Origin: Muscardinus avellanarius
Taxonomy: Eukaryota > Chordata > Mammalia > Rodentia > Gliridae
Assembly: GCA_963383645.1 (NCBI GenBank)
Contig: OY726565.1
Span: forward strand, 35,011,529 to 35,075,528
Reading direction: 5' to 3'
DNA length: 64,000 nucleotides
Both the position numbers and the translations under genes were made by a program. Shown piece after piece: positions 21,841 through 32,019 of this stretch. Position 1 is the first letter of the stretch. Every line of letters begins with the position of its first letter. Under the pieces are notes generated by a model. It saw only the letters and a program-made list of their open reading frames with translations, had not been told where the DNA came from and searched no databases.

Positions 21841-22200
21841 GGCATGCACAGAGAAATATCGCAGAAACTAAAAATCAGATGCTTCCCCTAATCAGCAAAA
21901 ACTAGGAGGAAAGGGGCAACAGGAAGAGGTCGAGCTATAGAAAGGGCCCTATAGTGAAGCAACTAAGGTGGCCAATCAGAGGGTATGGAATAGTGGAGGA
22001 TGGAGCCTCTTTAAAATGCAGGAGGTACATAAACAAATGTATCAAAGTTAATCACGAAACAAGCATGGGATCAAGGGAGGGGGAGGGAATGGGATGGGGG
22101 CTGGATGAGGGCTAATTGGATGATGTGTGCTTGTATATCCTCTCAAATCTTGTATTCCAATGTGATATATGATTACAATGCATCAATAAAAAAATAAAAA
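21341..22200 (+). mobile_element. Composite retroelement: GC-rich VNTR joined to an L1 3' end
   Basis: 21341-21840 is a GC-rich minisatellite with a period of 98-100 bp; the landmark 'gaggcaagg' falls at 21443, 21543, 21641 and 21741, with a first partial landmark at 21348. Each unit consists of two related halves of about 49 bp that share 'atcggagcctg' and 'ggccagtgctggggcc'. 21845-22200 is sense L1 3' UTR ('cagatgcttcccctaatcag', 'attggatgatgtgtgcttgt', 'acaatgcatcaataaaaa'), ending in an A-rich tail. The whole is bracketed by a duplicated segment of the host SINE (right copy 80 bp; left copy 130 bp because its A-rich linker expanded). Outside the linker the two copies differ at about 2 of 65 sites. 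This is what a recent L1-mediated insertion would leave. Alternatives are a deleted L1 with a VNTR acquired later, or a segmental duplication. Confidence 0.8.
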
Positions 22201-22650
22201 AGAGACCTTGTTTCCAAACAAAAATATAAAAAAAAAAATAGGTGTGGAAGTGAAGCCCGAAGGTAGAAGGGTTTCCAGGAACCCCAGTACAACAAAATAA
22301 AATAAAATAAAATGGATTATAGTTCTGTGAATTAATGTAATTTCAGCGATTAGATAGAAGAGAGTGAACCCACTTCTAGCTCTATTATAACACTAATATT
22401 TATGCTCTGTTTAAGATTATTTTATATAACAGTGATTTGTGCATTATTATTCCTGTTTTTCAGATGTAAACATTGAAGATTGAACTATTAAATCACATAT
22501 TGACTCACATGATTCCCAAGGCAGGTATCTATCATGTTTATGATATTGCTTCTTTGCTCTGTAAGTAATCAAAATGCCAACTTTCTAGATCAATAGTGTA
22601 AAAAATTTTCTGGGCATATTTTAATTGCATTAGACATGCAACTTTCTCTC

Positions 22651-22857
22651 TTTTTTTTGTTGTACTTCATGGTGGAACCCAGGGCCTTTCTACCTCCAGG
22701 CTACACCCAGCCCTATTTTATAATTTATTTGGAAACAGGGTCTCACTAAGTTGCTGAGAGCCTCACTAAGTAGCTGAGGCTGGCTTCGAACCTGTGCCGT
22801 CCTCCTGTCTCAGCCTTCCAAGCGCTGGGATTACACACATGCACCACCACACCTGGC
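22651..22857 (-). mobile_element. B1-ID SINE
   Basis: Reversed ID 'catggtggaacccagggcct', reversed B1 'gaggctggcttcgaacctgt' and 'caccaccacacctggc'. Flanks share 'ctttctct'. Confidence 0.9.
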
Positions 22858-24204
22858 TTTTCTTTCTCTGTTTTTGAAAATTTTTAATGTACAGTTTTTT
22901 CACAGAATGATATTAATGCTAATATTTTATTGATTAAATCAAATTTCTCAGTAATGTCTAAAATGTAGCTTATTTCAGGTTCTTGAAATATTTGGAAACG
23001 TTAAGATACTTTGCTCAAAATTATCCTGGATTTCATTTTGCTCCATTCACAGTGGCTGTAGCCCGTGTCCGGATCAGTGAGCTTACATGTCGTCTCATGA
23101 TTGAGAGGACACACTGCTTAAAGCAATGGTTGTAATACAAAGCCACTAAGAATAATATTTTTTTTGGGGGGGAGGATTAAATTCAAGCTCCATTTCCCAA
23201 GCTGATACAAAATAATTGCAAATTCTGAGAAAATAATTCCCAGATTATAAAGTCTGCCCTTTGAGCTATATTCAGCTAGACTAGGTCTGGATTCTACACT
23301 GTGCAGTCAACGGGCAGCTGTTCCCCGAGGCTTTTCTCACCAACCTTTATTCTCCAGATTAATTGAGAGAGAGATGAAGACTACAAGGGTTTAATTTCTT
23401 TCTATCACTGAGCCCATCATCCATGGAGAAGATATTGAAAATTATATATTCCTTTAAACTCATTTGAGTTTTTGAAACTACTTTCAATCAGCTTAAGGCA
23501 GACAACAATTGTACAAACTGGGAGAACATTGCCACATCAATAAAATGATGTGATAGTGGCCCTATTAGCAAAAAGGTAAAGGATTTATACAATCTGAAGA
23601 GAAACCAGGGTATACAGTCTTATTCAGGATTAATCCTCTTAACTAAAATGTAATTAAGAATCCCTAAGTATAAAATAGAATTTCAGGTAGATTTCTATTA
23701 GTTTCATTCAAGTTATCTAGGGTTTTAATAGCTTTTAGTTCTAGGAACACAGATGAATAAATATTTTCTAATTTTCTGTAATAAAGCTTGTCTATATCTA
23801 TTTTTCCTATTGTTCTTGAAAGATAATATGCCTTCCTAGAAAATTAGTGGTAAGAAACTAATGAAAGCTTTAGTTTTTGAAACACATTTGATTTTATTAG
23901 GTTCTTCTGTAACATGTTTGTTTATTCCATATGTTTTAATATTTACATTTTTTAACACTGAAGACCATTGTTACATAAAATATTTAAATTACTCATAATA
24001 TTTTTTCTCCTTAATGTGTATAAATGATGATATGACTTGACACCCATGTAAATGAAACTTAGGACTCATGAAATATTTTAAAATTAAAGTCTCTTCAAGA
24101 ACAGGATAAAACTTTTTACCCTAGAAGAATTTATGAAAATAGAAAGTGGAGCTAATAAAGCTCATAGTTGGGTGTGTACCCGTGTTCATAGAACCCCAGC
24201 AGTG
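22858..24204. other. Unique non-coding DNA
   Basis: No gene or young repeat. 22395-22500 and parts nearby may be a MIR. A SOX-like inverted site 'acaacaattgtac' lies at about 23502. No further call. Confidence 0.45.
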
Positions 24205-24449
24205 GTCTCAGCTAGTTGAGACTGCACGAACAATAACACAGACTGGGCAGCTTAAACAGCAGACATTTATTTGTCACCTTTCTGGAGCCTGAGAATTCTG
24301 AGGTCAGGGGCCAGCCTAGTCTGTTCTGGTGAGGGACAACTTTCTGGCTTACAGGTGGTAGTTTTCTCATTGTATCATCAAAAGGTATGAGAGAAAGGGG
24401 GGAGAAAGAGAAAGGATATCTATCTATCTATCTATCTATCTAGAATATA

Positions 24450-24520
<71 letters not shown>

Positions 24521-24700
24521 ATATAAATCATATCATGTTTCCTCCTCATTTTATTAGGGCACTAATCCCATTCATGAGGGCTCTACTTCATAATTTAATT
24601 ACCTCCCAAAGTCCCCAGCTACTAATATCATCATACTGTGGGTTATGTTTTCATATATGAATCTTGGGGAGAGACAAGAATTCAGGCTATAACAGTGGCT
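24205..24700 (+). mobile_element. MaLR (MLT1/MST-like) LTR
   Basis: Order typical of ERVL-MaLR LTRs: 'cacagactgggcagcttaaa', 'agacatttatttgtcacctt', 'attagggcactaatcccatt', 'catgagggctctacttcata', 'attacctcccaaagtcccca', 'cttggggagagacaagaatt'. A microsatellite cluster interrupts it at 24417-24520. Solo LTR, no internal region. Confidence 0.8.
24417..24520. repeat. (TATC)n-(TA)n-(GA)n compound microsatellite
   Basis: Three adjacent simple arrays, 24417-24442, 24455-24495 and 24496-24520, inside the MaLR LTR. Confidence 0.95.
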
Positions 24701-24999
24701 AATTATGCTGGAAATGCTATTATTGGTGGTAGCAATATTACCTTATTCTAATATCATCTCTTTTTTTAAAACACATGTCAATCATATACCAAGAGCATTT
24801 TGACACAGCATGATTAGGATCTAAAAAATTTAAATCTTTGATTTATATCTGAAAAATGATAGCAAATCTCTCACTTGGGTCTCTGGCTTTGTCTTCTAAC
24901 TGGACTCTCTGCACCCATTCCCCCCTCCCTATTTCTCACACAGCAGGTAGAGTGAACTTTTGGAAATAGAAGTCAGACTAAATCCTTTCTCTGCTGACA

Positions 25000-25475
25000 G
25001 TTCTTCCAAGAGACTTCAGTCAGAACATAATGAAAACTTGTCATGGTGTATCAGGCTGTACATAACATGGTGACTTTCCATGGCTCAAACTTCCTTCCCA
25101 AACAACTCTCGTTTCTTCTGCAAAACAGACCAAACGTTAGTCCACTCCTGGCCATTTATACTTGCCAATGGACCTGCCTCCTTAGCTACCTGTGGCCCAC
25201 TTCTTCACTTCATTGAGCTGTCAGCTGTGCTCAAATACTGTCTCTTGAGGGGGGCGTTTCCTGAACCTTTTAAAAAAGTGTTTTTCCATCATATTCATCA
25301 TACCCTCCCTCCCCATTTTTTTTAACATTAGTTTATGCCTGAAACTATAATGTTATTTGCTTGCTTGCTTATTGTTTCCTTCACTAGAATATAAACATGT
25401 TGAGGGCAGGGTCTTGGTAACCACTGTATGTTGAGAGCCTAGAACAGTGTATGGCACAAAGTGGACTCTTAATGT
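25000..25475 (+). mobile_element. L2 LINE 3' end
   Basis: Sense L2 order: 'agctgtgctcaaatactgtc', 'tttcctgaaccttttaaaaa', 'cttattgtttccttcactag', 'aatataaacatgttgagggc', 'gagcctagaacagtgtatgg'. This is close to the 3' terminus. Any open frame within it (25080-25325) is a relic. Confidence 0.75.
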
Positions 25476-25710
25476 ATTTGGTGATTGCCTGAAACATTCA
25501 CATTAAACCTAATGAGTAGTGGCTCATTCTCCTGAATCATAAATTGGCATTCTGACCCCTATTTCGTATCACTGCTTAGGGTGTCCTCTATCTCCCAAAT
25601 TATACCTGCTATACATCCCATCTCAGTTTCTATTTCTTTCTGACAAACTTATTCATTATCAGATAATTTCACTCAGAATTCCATTTTCAGAACTTATTCC
25701 TAAGTGATAT
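25476..25710. other. Non-coding DNA
   Basis: No feature recognised. Confidence 0.5.
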
Positions 25711-25725
25711 CATGTGTGTGTGTGT

Positions 25726-25761
<36 letters not shown>

Positions 25762-25943
25762 GGGTATTAAACTCAGGGGTGTTCAACCTCTATGCTACAC
25801 CCCAACCCTATTGTATTTTTTTATTTTGAAACAGGCTAGCACTAAGTTCCTGAGGGTCTCAGTTGCTAAGGCTGACCTCAAAGCTGCAATCCTGTCTCAG
25901 CATCGCAAGTACTGGGATTACAGGCCGGTAGCACCATGCCCAA
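25711..25943 (-). mobile_element. Old B1-ID SINE with (TG)n tail
   Basis: (GT)n at 25711-25756 takes the tail position. Then reversed ID 'actgggtattaaactcaggg' and reversed B1 'aaggctgacctcaaagctgc', 'tactgggattacaggccggt'. Confidence 0.8.
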
Positions 25944-26360
25944 CTTCTGAGTGAGCTTTCAGAGACTCTTGTTTTTCCAGCTTTGGAGATACAAGAGAGA
26001 CTTACCTTAGAGATGCCATTAAGGTTTATTGTATATATATTTTTCTCATATTATTCAACCTCATGATGGCATTTGGAACATTTGATCCTCTGTGGGACAC
26101 TTTCTTTGATTAACTTTAGAAACGGGCTACTCTCCTTTTTCTTCCACTTGTTTAGCCTCTGTCTCGCTACCTATCAACTCTGATGCTAGGATGTTCTCAA
26201 GCTACATTTGTCCCTTTTTTCCCCTTCTCTCCTTTCTTTCCTCACGTCTTCCTTCTTTTCTCTCCACTCCCTTTTCTTTTCTTCTCTCTAATATTGTACC
26301 CTTGACATTGTACATAATTTTTATTTCTTTAAATGATTTCTACTTTCTAATGAGTTTTCT
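25944..26360. other. Non-coding, pyrimidine-rich toward 3' end
   Basis: 26205-26290 is a CT-rich run. No gene. Confidence 0.5.
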
Positions 26361-26585
26361 TTTTTCTTTTTTTTCTTTCTTTTTTTCGGGTCTGGGGATG
26401 GAACCCAGGGGCATTTAACCTCCAAGCTACACCCCCTGCCCTATTTTTTATTCTTTTATTTTGAAACCAGGTCTCACTGAATTGCAGAGAGCCTCACTAA
26501 GAAGCTGAGGCTGTCCACTATCTGCAATCCTCCGGTCTCAGCCTCCCAAATGCTGGGATTACAAGTGTGCGCCACCACGCCTGGC
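26361..26585 (-). mobile_element. B1-ID SINE with exact target-site duplication
   Basis: ttctaatgagtttt at 26345-26358 and 26586-26599. Reversed ID 'ctggggatggaacccagggg', reversed B1 'tcagcctcccaaatgctggg', 'gccaccacgcctggc'. Confidence 0.93.
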
Positions 26586-26884
26586 TTCTAATGAGTTTTA
26601 AATGTTTTTCTTCTACCTCAAGTTTAGTTTAATAAATCTAACTGCTGAATTGACATAACTTAGATGTATACATCATTTCACATGCTCCAATTACACATCT
26701 TGTTTTCCTTGATTGTCTTGATTTCCTCAAATACATAGTTCTTTCCCTCTATTCTCCTTTAGTATATGAAACTATCATGCTTTTAGTTGCTTAACTAAAA
26801 TATAGGTTCTACCCTTGATACTTGTCTTCTTTTCATTACACATATCCAACTGATCAGCAAGATTTGCACGTTCTGCCTCAACAT

Positions 26885-27365
26885 TATATATTTTATTTTT
26901 AAATTAAAAATTATTGATGCATTGTAGCTATACATCTTAGTGAAATTTAAAGTGACACGCTCATATATGCACACCAACATCTCCTGGTGTGTTTCTCTTT
27001 GTTCCCCCTCCTTTTATTCAAGTTAGTGTGATTAGTAGTGGTACATTCATGTGTAAGCCTTACTTGGTTACTTCCTCAAGCTTCATGTATTACCTCCTCT
27101 TCTATCTCCTCAAATCCCCTTCTACCATTCTCCTGGTTTCTCTTTTTGTTTTCATGAAGATCCTTTTATTTCCTATTTACTTTGTAGCTTTCACATATGA
27201 GAGAAAACTTGACTGTCTGCAGCTGGCTGATTTCATTTAACATGAAGTTCTCCAGTTCCATCCATTTTTCCTGTAAATGGCATAGTTTGCTTCTTCATGG
27301 CTAAGTAAACCTCCACTGGGTGCACACACCACATTTTCTTCATCATTCCTGTTTTACAACCATCC
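26885..27365 (-). mobile_element. L1 3' end
   Basis: Reversed L1 3' UTR and end of ORF2: 'attgatgcattgtagctata', 'gtgtgattagtagtggtaca', 'cagctggctgatttcattta', 'cagttccatccatttttcct', 'gtaaatggcatagtttgctt'. The last are the reverse of the ORF2-terminal 'aaatggatggaactgg' zone. Confidence 0.78.
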
Positions 27366-27419
27366 ATCACTTTTCTTTATGTCTTCCTATACTACTGAGG
27401 AGAACCTTCTGTGTCCCTG

Positions 27420-28035
27420 TGTCTGCTCTTAAACTCCCCTTCAAATCTATTTCCTACCCTGCAGCCACATCATGAGCCTCAACCACAGTACTCTCTTGCT
27501 AAAATCGTCCCAGTGACTTTTCATTGTGAGTCCAATATCACTGGCTTCCTTATCATAGACTACTAGACCCTGCATCTCTGGCCTTCCTACCTTCTCGACT
27601 CCCAGCCTACCTATCTCCTCTTACCTACTCATACTCCAGCCTCAGTCATGTCTTGCCTCAAGATATTTTTTTCTCTTTTATTTGTATGAGGGAGTCTTTT
27701 TCCCCCAAACCTTCATATGGCTGTGTATTTTTAATCCAAGCTTCATAATTAATGCCTTCTTCTCAAAGAAAGCTTTCAACCTAATTTATGCATTTGGCCT
27801 CCAAATTCTTTAGTACCTATTCAAGCATATTTTCTTGATTTCAGTTCAATCTGCACAGTGACTTTAACTTGTTTACCACTGGCTACCTTGTTCACTGCTC
27901 CTATTCCCTGCAGCCCTAACATTCATGAAGGCAGAGACTGTATCTGTTTTGTTTATTGTTGTGTCCTTGATAACTAGGACACTTCCCAGACCATTTATCC
28001 AGCCATTCACTTAATGTTTATTGAATGAATGAAAT
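27420..28035 (+). mobile_element. L2 LINE relic
   Basis: Long sense L2 match in order: 'atcgtcccagtgacttttca', 'tctggccttcctaccttctc', 'ctcagtcatgtcttgcctca', 'attcatgaaggcagagactg', ending 'atgtttattgaatgaatgaa', the L2 3' terminus. Confidence 0.78.
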
Positions 28036-28140
28036 GCCATAACATATATAACATTCTTAGTAATGTACTTAATACTGTGCTGGTATGTGGTAAATGCTCA
28101 ATACATGTTAACTATTGTTATTAAAAGCACTGTACATCTT
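28036..28140 (+). mobile_element. MIR 3' end relic
   Basis: 'aatactgtgctggtatgtgg' and 'taaatgctcaatacatgtta' match the MIR 3' end. Confidence 0.5.
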
Positions 28141-28490
28141 TTACTTTGTGACTCCAGTATTATCTTGAGGAAGAGAGATATTATTGTAGAAACAATAGTA
28201 TCTTTATGCAGTCTACTAGATTTTAGCTCTCTTAGTTGGGGAACTATCTGGCCATATGTCCTGGTAAACATTTCTCATGCATTGACTCGATTTTCATTCA
28301 GTATTTTTTGAACATACTGTTATGGTCTCAGGTCTACTTTGACCCTGGAAAAGAAAAAATGATTCAATTTATCCCAATCTCTCAAGGTCATAGACTAATG
28401 TGACAAAGTAAATCTTGAATCTCATAACAAGGATTAGTACATAATACAGAAATAAATCCAAAGAAGAAAAATTTGTTTCTCAAGAATAGC
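28141..28490. other. Non-coding DNA
   Basis: No feature recognised. Confidence 0.5.
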
Positions 28491-28496
28491 ATTTGA

Positions 28497-28720
28497 GGTG
28501 GTAATGGTAGCACATGCTTGTAATCCCAGCATTTAGAAGGCTGAGATAGGAGGATCCTGGTTTGCGGCCAGCCTCAGTGACTATTTAGTGAGGCCTTTTG
28601 CAACTTAGTGAAACCCTGTTTCAAAATAAAGACTAAAAAACTAGAACTAGGGGTGCAGTTCAGAGGTAGAAAAACCCTGGGTTCCATTCCCAGTACTGCA
28701 AATATATCTCTATATCTCTA

Positions 28721-28760
<40 letters not shown>

Positions 28761-28782
28761 ATCTATCTATCTATCTATCTAT
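28497..28782 (+). mobile_element. B1-ID SINE with (TATC)n tail
   Basis: B1 'cttgtaatcccagcatttag', 'tggtttgcggccagcctcag', ID 'ctaggggtgcagttcagagg', 'ctgggttccattcccagtac'. The tail is replaced by about 20 TATC units (28698-28782). Confidence 0.87.
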
Positions 28783-28964
28783 TATTTGAAATGAGCTCTG
28801 AAGAAGAGATAAAGGAAAGGCTGCTATGCTGATCTTTCCCATACCTTTTGGATCCTTTAAAAACATTTTTGGTTGATCCATAAAAACTATATATTTATGA
28901 ACTTAGTGAGTCTTTTGCAAGAAACTTCTCCCCAAATGTGTTATTGCTGTTATTATTATTATTG

Positions 28965-29004
<40 letters not shown>
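28965..29004. repeat. (GAT)n microsatellite, 13 units
   Basis: Perfect run, not attached to a SINE, unlike the one at 14331. It is translated as a poly-Asp tract in one frame, without meaning. Confidence 0.95.
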
Positions 29005-29006
<2 letters not shown>

Positions 29007-29243
29007 GGTACTTCTTTTCTGGGACAGTCATGTAACTCTTCATCCAAGTGAGAAACCACTTTTCTACCCCTAAGTATTGACCAGATTGGGTTGATTCTCT
29101 GCCCGTTGACTAATTTCCTTTCTTACTATTCCCATTGTCACTGACTTTGATCTGACATTTCTCCTTCTTGCTTACCCTCTATTTTATTATCTAATAATTT
29201 TTCTAAAACAGTATATATTACCTTAGTACTTAAAAATTTCCTT

Positions 29244-29427
29244 GCCGGGCATGGTGGTGCATGCTTGTAATCCTTGTGCTTGAGAGGTAGAGACAGGAGG
29301 ATCTCTCAGGTTCAAAGCCAGCCTCGCTGGCTTAAGAGACCCTGTTTTCAAATAAAAATATAAAAATAGATCTGGGAGTGTAGACCACAGGTATAAGGGT
29401 TTCCAGGAACCCCAGTGCCACCAAAAA
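29244..29427 (+). mobile_element. B1-ID SINE, young-type right half, somewhat diverged
   Basis: 'gccgggcatggtggtgcatg', 'gcctcgctggcttaagagac', 'gatctgggagtgtagaccac', 'tttccaggaaccccagtgcc'. Confidence 0.9.
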
Positions 29428-29529
29428 AATTTTTTTCTAACAAACATTGCTTTCCTTTTGGTGTCTGCATGTGTTTAAAAAATCCTTTTTTAATAAAACT
29501 GAACACTGTGTTTCATTACAGAATACATA

Positions 29530-29830
29530 TCCCCACTCAACTTAAAGACCTTGCTTAAACTTCCCCAAAGTTGCAATACCTCTTTTGTCTTTGGGCATAT
29601 GCATATATCTTCCTGCTCAACCTTATGACACTTCTTGTTCCCATTTTAAAGGTTAGCTATGATATCATTTCCAAACTTTCTCTAATCTAGTCTAGTCTAG
29701 TCAAGGCTCAGTATTTGTGATATGGCTTCTTATTGTAGTAGGTATTTTCACAGTCTTTCTCATTGCTCTCTTTTTGTAGATTCTTTGTCTTTCATACTTG
29801 TGATTTCAGTATCTAGCACAGTCCATTAAA
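29530..29830 (+). mobile_element. Probable L2 relic
   Basis: 'ctatgatatcatttccaaac', 'agattctttgtctttcatac' and 'cagtatctagcacagtccat' follow L2 3' order. A short (TAGTC)n lies at 29688-29703. Confidence 0.5.
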
Positions 29831-30700
29831 CATATTCTTCTTTTAAAAATTATCAACATATTTTATTATATAGACACGAGGCTAAACATTATAACAAAAT
29901 CCTTCTCCTCCAAAAAACAGACTAAAGAATGCATTTATTGTGATCATCCTCTTCCGACCTATGTGCTATTACTATTTATTATTTGTTCTTTTTAATCACA
30001 CACATTAGAAGCTGTTTTACTTGTTTCTTAATTCAAACAGTATGTTGAGGATTATCTAAGTATTTACTAATTATTTTGTTCATAATTTGGACAAAGTTTC
30101 CTGAAACCCAGGCCTCTCCTTCAGTCAGTGAGAGCAGCTTCTCCTGGGACTGTCTCTCTTTCTATTACAGGAAAGGCTAGGTTATCTCATGGGTCTCAAG
30201 GTTTTGGGGCCTGGAAGCTAGCTTGCCATACAGCTTTGTGACTGTTAGCACCCCAAATCAGACTGTACCCAAAACACAGTCTGATTACTTCCCTTTGACA
30301 CACCACTATATCGTACGTAACCTGTTAAAGGTAAGGTCTGTGGATTCACACGAGGGTTCAGTAGAGCTCCCTGGCCCGCTGGCTGGATATTAGCTGCCCG
30401 GCTTGCTTCACTATGGAAGAGTGCATGGGAACTCAGGCCTTCCTCATGCTGACTCTGACCTTTAGCATTTTTCTACTCTTCCCAGTAAAGCCTAATGTTT
30501 AGCCAATGTGGTGTGATTTTCCAGAATTCATCCTAAACCCTTGTACATGATAAGTAGTTTCCTTGGCATAAGAGATCCCTTTCTGACATGGTTGCTCCAA
30601 TGTCATTCAGTTAGTGTAAAGGTTAAATGAATAAAAAATGCATTTTAAGTACCTGGAACACAGAATGAACTCAGTAGTATTTGGATGACATTTCTGTGAT
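29831..30700. other. Unique non-coding DNA
   Basis: No gene or repeat assigned. 30080-30540 is more GC-rich than its surroundings and could be a relic of an unknown repeat. Confidence 0.45.
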
Positions 30701-30712
30701 TAAAAATATGAA

Positions 30713-30900
30713 GCCGGGCGTGGTGGCGCACGCTTGTAATCCCCGCGCTTGGGAGGCGGAGACAGGAGGATCGCACAGGTTCGAAGCCAGCCGCGCGTGC
30801 TGGCTTAGGAGACCCTGTTTCTAAATAAAAATATAAAAATAGGTCTGGGAGTGTAGCCCAGAGGTAGAAGGGCTTCCAGGAACCCCAGTACCACCAAAAA
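30713..30900 (+). mobile_element. B1-ID SINE, young subfamily, near-intact
   Basis: Flanked by exact aaaaatatgaa at 30702-30712 and 30901-30911. It reads 'gccgggcgtggtggcgcacg' (A-box region), 'cacaggttcgaagccagccg' (B-box region), right half 'ggtctgggagtgtagcccag' and 'aaccccagtaccacc', with A tail. The best CpG preservation in the window. Confidence 0.96.
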
Positions 30901-30991
30901 AAAAATATGAAGAAGTATCTTTGATATTTGTTGACTTCTCTTTAAAATGCTCTACTTTTAATAGCATGTGCAAGTTAAACTCCAGGTGTAT

Positions 30992-31090
30992 TCCTCCTCC
31001 TCCTCCTCCTCCTCCTCCTCCTCCTCCTCCTCCTCCTCCTCCTCCTTCTTCTTCTTCTTCTTCTTCTTCTTCTTCTTCTTCTTCTTCTTC
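30992..31090. repeat. (TCC)n-(TTC)n polypyrimidine tract
   Basis: About 18 TCC units then 15 TTC units, a single 98-bp homopyrimidine strand. The opposite frames give poly-Glu/Gly tracts, which are artefacts. Confidence 0.97.
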
Positions 31091-31590
31091 TGATATATGC
31101 ATATATTGCCTAGAAACAATAACTGGCTTCTTAGAAAAAGAAATAAAATCAACAATACTTTCTAGACAATAGAGTTTTTGCTAAGATACTTGGATGAAAA
31201 CACTTGCTTAAAATTAATATCATCCTTGGTATCAATTATGAAATGCTTTAACACACCAAAATGTGCAATGATTGTTCATTGTTTTTCATTTGAGAGAATG
31301 TAACCACATCACAGAAGCAGAAAGAATTTGAAATTAATTAGCAATTGATCATGACAACTTGCCATCCTATACAATTTATACAACACCTGCCTTGATTATT
31401 TTTGAATCCATGAAGGAGAACAAGCATAGTAAATTGGCATTTGACAAACAAGCCACCTAATTAAAAGGCTATCAGGGACAGCAAATGGAACAGAAATTAA
31501 TCAGGAAAAATACTATTTGCCAAAGTTGACAGATTATTAATACAATGCAAAAATACTGGTGCATAAAATAACTACCTTTCAAATATATAT
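31091..31590. other. Unique block rich in TAATTA cores: candidate conserved element
   Basis: 31310-31545 has 'aaattaattagcaattgatc' (31331), 'cctaattaaaagg' and 'aattaatcagg' spaced over about 180 bp, with no repeats. Homeodomain proteins bind TAATTA, so this resembles vertebrate developmental enhancers. Evidence is motif density only. Confidence 0.35.
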
Positions 31591-31592
31591 TC

Positions 31593-31776
31593 TTTTTTTC
31601 CTCATGATACTGGTAATTGAAACCAAGGGCACTCTATCACTGAGCTATATCCTCAACTCTTTTTTTTTTATTTTGAAAGAGTCTCATTAAATTGCTGAAG
31701 TTGGCCTTGAACTTGAGGTACTCTTGTCTCAGCCTCCCAAGTACTGAAATTACAGGTATGCACCACCATATCTGGC
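31593..31776 (-). mobile_element. Old B1-ID SINE
   Basis: Reversed ID 'tactggtaattgaaaccaag' and 'ctatcactgagctatatcct', reversed B1 'tctcagcctcccaagtactg'. Confidence 0.82.
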
Positions 31777-31791
31777 TCAAATATATTTTCT

Positions 31792-32019
31792 TTTTTATTT
31801 TCTTCTTCTTTTTTTTTTTTTTTTTTTTTTTTTTTTGGTGGTACTGGGGTTCCTGGAAGCTCTTCTACCTCCGGGCTACCCTCCCAGACCTATTTATTTT
31901 ATACTTTTTATTTGGAAACAGGGTATCTTAAGCCAGCACTGCTGACTTCAAACTTGCACGATCCTCCTGTCTCCGCCTCCCAAGTGTGGGAATTACAAGC
32001 ATGGGCCATCACGCCCGGC
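31792..32019 (-). mobile_element. B1-ID SINE, young subfamily, abutting an older SINE
   Basis: Exact 19-bp duplication tggctcaaatatattttct at 31773-31791 and 32020-32038. Its left copy overlaps the last bases of the older SINE, so it inserted at that element's edge. T26 tail, then 'ggtggtactggggttcctgg', ending 'atcacgcccggc'. Confidence 0.95.

Larger units (their letters stand above)
21129..22312 (+). mobile_element. B1-ID SINE split by the VNTR-L1 composite
   Basis: Starts directly after the duplication of the previous SINE ('gctaggcatggtggcgcacg'). Its 3' half occurs twice, at 21211-21340 and 22201-22280, on either side of the composite. It then completes with 'accccagtacaac' and (AAAAT)n to about 22312. 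The left linker carries an extra (AAAAC)n/(AAC)n/(AT)n expansion (21227-21300). Confidence 0.88.

Noticed and set aside
24417..24520. CRISPR-like or satellite array
   Set aside because: Simple microsatellites with 2-4 bp units. CRISPR arrays are not expected in a vertebrate nuclear genome.
30821..31172. Open frames with poly-Glu, poly-Gly and poly-Ser tracts
   Set aside because: Translations of the (TCC)n/(TTC)n microsatellite in different frames.
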